Source of the DNA: Vanrija pseudolonga
Lineage: Eukaryota; Basidiomycota; Tremellomycetes; Trichosporonales; Trichosporonaceae
DNA length: 64,000 nucleotides
Reading direction: 5' to 3'
Assembly (NCBI RefSeq): GCF_020906515.1
Contig: NC_085849.1
Span: 2,914,001-2,978,000 of the forward strand
In this document: positions 55,501 through 64,000 of the stretch, one piece after another
Position numbering within the stretch: position 1 is the stretch's first letter
How the letters are laid out: the number at the start of each line of letters is the position of its first letter
Notes under the pieces: generated by a model
Told to the model about the DNA's origin: nothing
The model's database searches: none
What the model saw: only the letters and a program-made list of their open reading frames with translations
Translations under genes and position numbers: made by a program

Positions 55501-58500
55501 CGCGCTCAGCAGCGGCCGGCGCGGCCTCGTCGGAAATGTCGACAACGGCCGGCACAGCAGCAGGGGTAGCCACAGGCGCCACGGGTTCGGCGACGACGGC
55601 CGCCTCAACAGGGGTCTCCACCTCAGTAGGCTTGGCAACAGGCTCAACGGCGGGAGTCTCGACTTCGACTCCAACAGCCTTGACTGCAGGAGTGTCGACG
55701 TCGACCGCCTTGACAGCCGGAGCCTCAATGGCCGGGGCGGCGGCAACGGGGGCCTCAACCACGGGGGCCTTCTCAGGCTCAGAGGCGGTCGGCTCGGCGA
55801 CCTTCACAGCAACCGGAACAGCGACGGCCGCGGCAACAGCAGCAGCGGCGGCAGCAGCGACGGGGACCGCGACATGCTCCTTCGCGGCAGGTGCAACCGC
55901 TGGAGCCTCCACGACGGCCTCCTTGACTGGAGCGACAGGCTCCGGCTCGGCGACCTTGGCGTCTGGCTCGGCGACACGCAGCTGCACCGGCGAGGCGAGG
56001 AGCGCCTCGGGCACGGCTCTCGGCGCCTTGCTTGGCGTCGTGGGGACGGCTGGGTACTCAGGAATGCGGGGCGAGCCGCCGAGGCGCGGGCTGTCACCAA
56101 TTGCGGCGATGAGGGAAGGCGTTGCGAGGGGCGAGGATGATGGCGAGTCAACCTTTGCCTTGGCGGACGGGGACGCGTCAACAACCTTGGCGAGTGCCGA
56201 GGTGGCGGCGTCAATCTCAGGGAGGGAGCCGGCGACGGAGGCGGTGTCAAAGTCCTTGGACGGCGTGGGCGAGTGCTGAGCTGCAGTAATACCTGTGAGA
56301 CCGGCGACAGCGCCTGCCCCCAGAGCGCCAGCGGCGAGGCTGGTCTGAGCAACGTTGACGCGCGAAGCGGTAGGGCTCGCGTGACGCGACTCGCTCGGTG
56401 TCGGCGTGTGCTTGTCAATGACGATGACCTCGGGCGCATGTGTGGCCGCCCAGTGGCGCCAGAGCTTGTTGTCGAGCTCGGCCCACTTGGGAAGCGAGCT
56501 CAGGGGCTTGAGATCCGTGTCAATGATCTTGACGGCCGACTTGTCAGGGACGAGGACGTAGCTGCCGGTGCCGGTGGGGTTGAGGACCGAGCGTACGATG
56601 ATTGACGAGTCCTTGAAGATTGCCGAGAGGCCAAAGGCAATCTCACGCTGGCGGAGGGTCCACTTTGACGAATCGGTCGGGTTCGCGCTGTAGAGGGCGA
56701 CAAACTCTTCGAGCTCGGCAGGCGTGGGCTCCTTGACGTCGGCAAAGAGCGTCTTGCCCGGGTTGGCAGCCGTGTAGTCGGCCGCAAGCTTGGAAATGTC
56801 GCCAGCCTGGAGAGTCTGCTGCAGCTTCTTGAGCTGCTGGAGGACGCCCGAAGACTCGAGCAGAGGCGCGATGAGCTTGAAGGTGCCGGTACCCAGGGGC
56901 TCCTTTCCAGAGCCAGCGGTGGGGATAAGGTGGGCATCGCGGGGCGCAATCTTGTTGCCATCGACGAAGACCCGGAGGTTGTTCTTCTCGCCGTCAGACT
57001 CCAGCCATTGCTTCCACAGGCCGTCGAGGGCACGCTGCACGCGGTCGCTCTCGCCCGAGTACAAGTCGATGGGGCAGTACCTGCCATGCTCAATGGTAGC
57101 GCCGCGGTAGTTTTCATGGAGGCAGTAGCGGCAGTTGCGAGACTTGATCTCGACCGACTCGAGCGGGGTGATATCATCCGCCAGGGGGAGGAAACCCCAC
57201 TTGGGCTTGATCTCGAGGACCAGCGTTTTGGCACTGGCCTCTGCCGCAGAGAGATCGGTCATGATGTGGGGAGGGCGCGACGTGTCGATGCTGGTGGCAA
57301 GGATGCCAGAGTCACGCTTGCGCTGATCAGGGCGGAGGTGCTCTGCCAATCCCGCAAGTTCCTGGACCCACTCCTTGCTGACATTGACCTTTGTGCTTCT
57401 CGCGAGAAGTGACGAGGAGATCAATGTAGGCAGCAGCTCGTCGTTCCAGGTCTTGCGGAGCTCGGGGCTGGGCGCATTGGCGGGAGGCGTCTTGGCGATG
57501 CGCAATGCACTGCCCTGGAGAGAAGGGACCAGGCCCTTGTAGACGAACACAGCATGGGCGCCGCCCTCATTCAAGTACTTCCAGTCGGTGACGGGAGTCT
57601 GAGCGACCGTCAGTCTGGCCTCCTTCTTGTTCTGGTCGTCGAGCTTGTTGTCCTCGGCCGAGACCATGACAATCTCGCCCATCTCGCCGACCGTGTACTC
57701 GGTGGGAGTGTCGGATGCGGCGGTCGACACACGCTTGGACATGTTGCGCGACGCCTTTTCGGTCACAGGGTCCAGCGAGCTGGACTTGACGACGGCGCTT
57801 CTGGAAGGAGCCGTAGAAGCAAGGAACGACATTCGGGAGCCTGGGCGCCCGCCACTGCTGTAGAGGCTTGATCGGCGGAACGAGTTGGCAATGTCCTTGA
57901 GACCAAAGGTGCTGAAGCGAGAGACCTGGCTGTCGCCGCTTGGGGAGGCAGCTCGCCGCTCAAGGCGAGATTCCGCCGCAAAGTCGGGTAACGGCTCATC
58001 AATCGACGGGGGGCGCTTGATGACGCGCTTCTGGACCGTGACCAGCAGATGGTCGACGGGGTTCTCCTCATCCTCCGAAGGGATCGGCTTGTTGAGCCGG
58101 AGAAGTGCAAAGCGGGGCCACGAGGCCGAGGCGACGGGGTCAAGCTGGCCATCTTCGACAAAGTGGATAAAGGCATCGTCGATCGCGACAATCTCCTCGG
58201 AAGAGATGACAAAGGAGGTGGTGGGCTTCTGGTCGCGAACAACCACCTTGCGCTGGGGCGCAAGCAGTTTAGGCGACGGCTGGCGGACCGGCGTGATTGG
58301 CTGGGTCAGGTTGAGGTTGAGCTTTGACGAGTTGTCGCCAAAGCCAAGCTTCTCAAAGTCGGACCAGGCCTCGGGGCGCGCTGGGCTAGTGGGGCTGAGA
58401 TTGGCCGCTGATGACTGGCGGAATAGCGTGTGCTCCTTGCCCGCTGGTGTCCTTGGGCTCTCGGCAATGGCACCGAGCGACGAGTCGGTGTTACCCTTGC

Positions 58501-60236
58501 CGTTGACCTCGAGACGGGGGATGTCGCCGTACGACTGGGACCTTCTGCGGTTCTCGAACACGCGGTCGCTGTCGCCCGCGAGGGGGTGGTAGTGCTGCTC
58601 GTCTGGGATCCGCGTTGGTGTCGTCGGAGGAGTGGTAAAGTTGAGGCCCTTGCTCTGGGCCAGCTCGCCGAGGAAACCAAGCGAGCTAGCTGCGAGCAGG
58701 TCGTCCAGCTCGACCGATCCACCGCCAATCTTCTGGCGGAGCTCCAGCCACTGCGAGGCCTCTGCGTCACCATCCAGCTGCGCGATAAGGGCATCATTCA
58801 GCACCTTCTCAGGGTCGGTACCACGCGGCAGGGCCGAGTCGGTGCCGAGAGCGACGTGGAGGACGTTGCGAGAGAATGTAGACGCGGGAGGCAGCGGGAG
58901 GTGCTCTGAAGACGCCGACGACTCGCCAAAGGGGTAGGAGAGAATGAGCTGAATCAGTCTGCGGGGCATCTTCTGCTGGGTCGACTGCCAGCGAATGTGG
59001 GTGTAGAACAGGTGCTCGGCGCGCTGGCCAGCGAGCTTGTAAGCGTCGTAGAGGTCGTTCCAGCCCGTAGCGCCATCGGGCACGGCACCAAGCAGCCACC
59101 AACCAAAGAGGTGGCACAGTCGGCCTGCGCTCATGGCATTGGTCTCGGCGTGCAGCGCAATCGCGTTACAGACCTCGAACACGGCGTTCAACAGTCCAGC
59201 GACGTCGGACGACAGCTGGGGGATGAGCATGGTCGCGTACGCGCTTCTGGGGTACGACGCGGCGTGCTCCTGCTGGACAAAGCGGACATAGACGCTCGGG
59301 TCAATGATCGGCCTCGCGCCGACGTCGAGGCGGCGGAGGACCGTCTTGAGCACCTCGGCCAGGTCGACGGGGTTGGACGTGTCCTTTGCGACCTGGACCA
59401 GGCGCTCCTTCCAGACGGTATCGGCGTCGGCACCGCTGACATCCGAGTAGGTGCTGGTCAAGCTCTGGACCTTGGCAGCGAGGTGTGGTCTGCGGGCAAG
59501 CACGAACAGCGCAATGAGCTGGCGTTGCCTGTCGCGGTCGGCCTCGAGCCGGCGGGGGAGCATGATGCCGACCGTCTCGGCGCCTGCGGTTGTCAGCATG
59601 TATCATCATGCGCCGCCTGCTCTGCTCGCCGCACGCTCAGGCCCTCGCCCATTCAGCCGCCGGCCCTGCCGCAGCCGGTGGTAGGCGGGACGGGGCTGAC
59701 GCCACCGCCGCCGCGCAAGACGCACCTCGTTCCGTGAGCTCAGGGCCGAGCCACTCCCATGCGGCTGCCAGGTCGGCCGGGGTATATCTCTGCGCGTCGA
59801 GAGCTCTGCGCTCGTCGTGCGAGAGCGTCGGCGTGCGGCCTACGCCGTCGAGTCCGAGACTGAGGCCGCTGCCGAGCTGCTGGTCCGACTGGGCCTCGAA
59901 TGGCAGGTCGACGACAAGCCGCGGTGGCGTGCTATCCGTCCCGGGGAGGATGGAGGCACGCTTCTTGGTCTGGGCGCCTCCGCTTCCGCTCCGCCGGGGT
60001 AGGTCGGCGCTGGCGCGCCGCGCCGCATCGCCGCGGGCAGTGCTTGCTGATGGGCCGGGCTGTCGGAGCGACTTGAAGCGCTGGGGCGGGCGTGACGCTG
60101 GTGCTACGGCCTTTCTCGGCGATGTCGGCGAGATGGGCCGTCGGGTCTCGTCTCTTGGCGGTGATGACGGTGTCGCTGTTGCGGCCGTGGTCGACTTTGG
60201 ACGCTTCTTTGTGAAGAAGGAGAGGATCGAGACCAT
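52502..60236 (-). CDS. Fusion: Msb1/Mug8-like polarity module + inositol-pentakisphosphate 2-kinase (IPK1) + long Ala/Pro/Glu/Val tail
   Basis: Two exons, 60236-59726 and 59583-52502, give 2530 aa. N-terminus: basic leader (MVSILSFFTKKRPKS), then an Msb1/Mug8 (DUF1708, RhoGAP-like) domain (about 135-600) with DLAAAWEWLGPELTE, IMLPRRLEADRDRQRQLIAL, CHLFGWWLLGAVPDG, RAEHLFYTHIRWQSTQQ; such proteins act in polarity and Rho signalling. Residues about 830-1220 are a full IPK1 domain: YLNEGGAHAVFVYKG, LVLEIKPKWGFLPL, the Cys-rich NCRYCLHENYRGATIEHGRY then CPIDLYSG, FKDSSIIVRSV and KIIDTDLKPLSSLPKW. IPK1 makes InsP6 from InsP5. The remaining 1300 residues are low-complexity, with tandem EPIA repeats and Ala/Val-rich helices after Lys/Arg clusters. 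No stop or splice signal separates the modules. Homology was judged by eye. Confidence 0.82.
54475..54575 (-). repeat. Tandem EPIA-coding repeat in the fusion protein tail
   Basis: Twelve-base units (plus strand GGCTCGGCGATG/GGCTCAGCAATG) repeat at least seven times, encoding (E-P-I-A)n on the minus strand. Synonymous drift between units suggests an older expansion. Confidence 0.85.
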
Positions 60237-61532
60237 GTTGAGTGTTGGTTTGGGCTGTCGCCCGCGGTGGTGGTTAAAGGAGTGTGGGTGGGTGGGTGAT
60301 TGTGAGGTGAGATGCGTGGTGGTGGTGTGACGAGATGGGCTGAGAGGATGTCGAGGCTAGGCGTGACGGGGCGGCGCGAGTTGGCGACTGACCCAACGAG
60401 GTGCTAGTGACGAAAGTGTTAGGGAAGTTGGGTGGGTGATGTCGCAGCAGCAGCAGCAGCCAAGCGGGTAGGGAGGAGAGGAGGAGGAGGATGGCTAAAG
60501 GGTTTAGGAGAAGGGGACGAGGACGAGGAGCAGTAAGGATAAGGAAGGATCAGTCCAGACTAAGCAAGGAATAATGTAATGAACGAGTGCTTCTGGGTCA
60601 AGAGGTGACAGACAGGTGGGCGACGAGAGCGTCGTCACAGCATGATGCATCTCGACACGTCGTCGCGCTCGTTGGTCGGCGTGCATGACCCAACCGACCC
60701 CCGCACCGCACGCCGCCTCCGACGCCGCCGCCATTGAAGGGAATCGCCACCGCCGTCGCCGCCGCCGAGCGCCGCCGAGCAAAAGTCACAACATGCAGCA
60801 GTTGCATGCTTTTGGCTCGTTGTCTGACCCATGGTAGGTAGGTTTGATGCGTCTTTGGGCCGTTTCGCGTCGCAGGGCAAGGGCCGCGGGGAGTCGACCG
60901 GCCCTGGACAACAAAGGGACCACAGGGGGGGAACGCTCGCTGCCTCTGGCGTCATTCTCCTTCTTGGCCACCCACCCGCGATAAAGTGGCGCACACTGGT
61001 CCTCCCAGGTCGGTCCGCGATCTCTCCTCTGCCTCTCTGCTGCACACGAGTGCCCACTGCCTCGCTCGTCTTTCACGCGGCTTTGCTTGAAAACGCCCCG
61101 CTCATGCGGGATCGTCATGACGCCTTTGGCCGTTCACGCGTCAAACTACAAAGTAGGCAGGTAGGCAGGCAGGCAGGTCGTCCACAGTCGCCGCCGCTGC
61201 TGCTGCTGCTGCTGCTGCCGCCGCCGCCCACCCGACCGCCCGACCCGACGACGCACCTGTGCTTCCCTAGCCCAAAGCAGAAGATTTCGAACAAGGCGGC
61301 GGATCCATCTAGTATTCTACAACACAATGCCTCGGTCGTCCTAATGCAGCTAACCTGTTGCGGGGGGGGGATGGGCAAGAATAACAAAAAGGGAGAGTGA
61401 GATGGGTGGAGTCTGTGTCAAGATGCAGGGCCAGGGACCAGACAGGCAGCACTGTGGGCAGACAAGAGCCTTGGAGCCCAGGCAGCCGCGCGATCTCTAA
61501 CATGAGACCCCCTGGCTTCGTTCCTGAAAGAG
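60237..61532. other. 1.3 kb intergenic region with triplet and AGGC repeats
   Basis: Promoter of the fusion gene and 3' flank of the CAP10 gene. It carries a CAG run (about 60443-60458), an AGGC/AGGT array (about 61155-61180) and a GCT/GCC array (about 61196-61228). No gene is seen. Confidence 0.5.
61155..61228. repeat. AGGC-type and GCT/GCC microsatellites
   Basis: Adjacent short tandem repeats (AGGC/AGGT units, then GCT and GCC triplets) in non-coding DNA. Confidence 0.85.
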
Positions 61533-63980
61533 TTACATAAAGTCGTCATCTTCTTCGGCGTCGTCACTGTCCGTGACTTGTGGCCGTCTCTGTGCCGATG
61601 CAGTAGTCGGGTCGTGTGCTAGTGCTGATGCTGATGCTGATGCGTGTGATGGGGGCTGCTCGAGCTCAGCCATGGCTTGATCAAATGGTATAATGTGGTC
61701 GCCTTCGGGGTCGGTCGTGGCTTCGGCGTCTGCAGCTGTAGTAGTGGGCAGCCGCACCGACCCCGCCGAACTTTCCGGTCCCCGTCTTGCTCCCTCACCA
61801 GGGGGCGTGTTTGGGCCTGTGGTTGTCACCTTCCCATTCTGGCCGCCGAGCGGCCTCGGGGTGCGTGACGGCGCAGTGTGATGCTGTTCGCTTGTGGCAG
61901 TGGTGCGAGGGGGTGCCTCCCCACCGCCGAGCACGTCCTCGGCGCCAAGGAATGGCACGCGGTCGACCCGCTCCGCCTCGTCGTCCTCGTCGTCGCCATT
62001 CTCGCCCGACACATCCTGGTCCACAGGATCGTGTAGCAGCGGGTCGTAGTGAAAGTCCATGTCCTCGTCGTCGTCGGCCACAATCCGTGCGTACTCGAGG
62101 AACAAGCGGAACATGTACGCCTGCAGATCTTCGAGGCGGAACATGCGCTCAACAAAGCACTTGCCGTTGTGGGCGAGCGCCTTGGCCGTGCCGTCAAACA
62201 TGAGGTCAGGCTGCTTTGGCGAGCCGCGGAAGAAGGCGAGGATATCGGTGAGATCGGAAAAGTCGAGCTTTGAAGGAATGTACATGAACCAGCTGGGAAT
62301 GTCAGCGCGTCAGGCATGTCGTCCACGTACGGAATGAGATGCGGCTGAAACCACTCTGTGAAGATGCCACTTTTGATGACGACCGAGTTTGTGCTCATGA
62401 GGCGCCTGAAGCGCCCACTCCAGCCATTACCGTCAATGTCGAGCAAGAACTTGTGCTTGTTCATGACGGTCGACCGCTGGAACCGCGCGAATTTAATCTC
62501 ACGCTCCATGTCGTCGCAGGTTCCGTCGTCCTCGTCGCACTGGATCGGCTGTCCGGCAAGCGCCATGTCAAAGAAGTAGTTGCCTACCCCCCACGCCGAG
62601 CCATTCTCAGTCCTGTATCCCAGCGGCGGCACATTCTGCCTCAACTGGCCGTAGTGCCCGTTGGCATGTGCGTGCTCTTGCTCGTGCCCATGCCCGAGGT
62701 CTGGCACCATGAAGCTCGTCAACCCCAACGAGTGGTTGTTTGCAAAGTGGTGAAGCCGGACGCGGTGGGACTGGCGCCACGGCACGTCGCGAGTCATCTC
62801 TGCCATGCCCGTTGGTGATCCGCGCCACACGAGACGCGCGTCCGACTTTTTCTCCCATACGGGATCGCGGCCCGTGCGGTCGGCGAACTGGTCGAGCGGG
62901 GTGACGAGAATGTCCGAGTTGATGCTCGTCTTGGCCAGGCTGAACAGTGGAAGGAGCTGCGAGTGCGGCCGCGGGTGCGACTCGGGCGTGTGGGCCTCGA
63001 GCGTGAGCCCGTGCAGCGGCACAATGTAGGGGTTGTGGCAAAAGTCTCCGGCCTCGAGGCTGTTGTAGATGAACGACTTGCCCTCGTACCCTGTTGGGTT
63101 TGTGCGCAGCGCCGAGTCGGGCGGGCACGATCGTCCGAGCTCGACATTGCCGTTGTCTTCCTCGTCGAGGAGGGACGTGTCTGTGGGGGGTGTGAGCGGC
63201 GTGGCGCAGATCAAAGAAAGAACTCACGCTGCCCCTTGAGTCCGAGCGAGGCGAGGGACGAGCGGCGTCCCCATGAGAGATAGATCTGTGGCTGGTCAAA
63301 GATGGAAAATGTGGCATTGAGGTCTGGGAGGTGGTGGGCGAAGGATCGAACGAGTCTGGAGAGAGAGAAGGTGTCAGCTTGCCTCCCACCCTTCCGCGTC
63401 AACTCACTTCACCGCTGCCTTGGCCCGTGGCCACGTCCCTTCCCAAGCCAGACCGCCCTTGTCCTCGATGCGGGGCCGCACGCGCCCATTCTTGATTTCC
63501 AGCACAAACACCTCGTTCATCTTCATGACCTTCGCGAGCCTCCGTCTGACCTCTTTCCGCGGCAAGGCCCAGAACGGCGCGAGGTCGAGGTTGATCCGGT
63601 CGTACTCGTCGGGCAGGACGAGCTGGTTCTCGCTCGCAAACGCCCACCACAGGTCGAAGCCCTTGGGCGGGACGCGGCCGTACCGCCGCTCGTACTCCAT
63701 CGTCGCTTCGGCGAGCGTGCGGCTCTGGCGCGCAAGCAGCTCCTCCCACCGCCGCTCGCCGAGCGCCAGCAGCAAGGGGATCGGGTGCGGCGCCGACTCG
63801 TCCTTCGACACCACCATGTGGCCGGTACTCGAGAAGACGTGGTGCGAGTGCTTGTGCTGTGCCGCCGCCGCGGAGCGCAGCGCCTCCGCGCCAGCTGTTG
63901 TCGTTGTCGCCGACGCGTTGCCGTAGATCCCTCGCAGGCGCGCCAGGTCGGCAAAGTACGCTTCGACGGGCGACACGAAC
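61533..63980 (-). CDS. CAP10/GT90-family glycosyltransferase, 5' end outside the window (partial)
   Basis: Predicted Golgi glycosyltransferase of family GT90, the group of Cryptococcus CAP10/CXT1-like enzymes and animal POGLUTs; donor and acceptor unknown. Visible exons: 63980-63408, 63355-63228, 63180-62331, 62292-61533 (about 770 aa seen). The first visible base follows a CAG acceptor at 63983-63981, so at least one more exon lies beyond the edge, probably with the membrane anchor. Motifs: GFDLWWAFASENQLVLPDEY, DARLVWRGSPTGM, KHKFLLDIDGNGWSGRFRRL, MSTNSVVIKSGIFTEWF, and WFMYIPSKLDFSDLTDIL across the last junction. These are the CAP10 hallmarks. The C-terminal 160 residues are acidic and disordered, ending DDAEEDDDFM. 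In Tremellomycetes such enzymes often build capsule or cell-wall glycans, but this one's role is unproven. Confidence 0.88.
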
Positions 63981-64000
63981 CTGCACGGCGGCTCAGGCGG

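Noticed and set aside
53000-55758. Several long frames on both strands within the fusion-gene tail (up to 487 codons)
   Set aside because: Low-complexity GC-rich repeats leave all frames open; only the 7 kb frame connects to conserved domains.
1-64000. Transposons, LTR elements, viral relics, CRISPR arrays
   Set aside because: No reverse transcriptase, integrase, transposase or capsid-like motifs, no terminal repeats, and no regularly spaced direct repeats beyond microsatellites were seen on either strand.

Overview
The window is nuclear DNA of a basidiomycete yeast. Genes are dense and GC-rich and carry many very short introns, mostly 35-60 nt, with GTGAGT/GTAAGT donors, CTGAC/CTAAC branch sites and NAG acceptors. 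Gene content (cyanase, GT90/CAP10 glycosyltransferase, GPI-anchored beta-helix protein, ASH1-type SET protein) and codon use suggest a Tremellomycete, possibly Trichosporonales. That placement is inference. I see no transposon, viral relic, rRNA or CRISPR array.

Layout, 0-25 kb: PAN2 deadenylase nuclease (+), a proline-rich membrane protein with an Asn/Gln/Cys/Trp tail (+), an intron-bearing tRNA-Gly(GCC) (+), an ACS-type MFS transporter (-), a gene-poor 2.4 kb stretch, a Sec7-PH ARF GEF (-), an ASH1-type SET/AT-hook protein (-), RNA polymerase subunit RPB12 (-) divergent from the GID/CTLH ligase subunit RMD5/GID2 (+), and an HDDC2-type nucleotidase (-).

25-45 kb: a Crb2/Rad9/53BP1-type checkpoint mediator (+), a FAM210-like mitochondrial protein (+) convergent with a coilin homologue (-), a VHS-GAT adaptor with polyQ/polyP (-), cyanase (-), a secreted GPI-anchored beta-helix protein (+), SMC6 (-) and a GNAT acetyltransferase (-).

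45-64 kb: a second gene-poor 2.4 kb stretch, a class V PLP enzyme (+), Aurora kinase (-), a 7.6 kb coding sequence fusing an Msb1/Mug8 polarity module to inositol-pentakisphosphate 2-kinase plus a 1300-residue low-complexity tail (-), and the 3' part of a GT90/CAP10 glycosyltransferase (-) running off the right edge.

There is no operon-like pathway cluster. Several neighbours share nuclear or genome-maintenance themes (SET protein, RPB12, Crb2-like, coilin, SMC6, Aurora), but this is probably coincidental. The most notable items are the Msb1-IPK1 fusion, an apparent 2-nt exon in RPB12, the coilin homologue, and the Cys/Trp/Asn/Gln-rich tail protein.

Exon coordinates were derived by hand from splice consensus, reading-frame arithmetic and family conservation. 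Internal junctions of SMC6 were only partly resolved.
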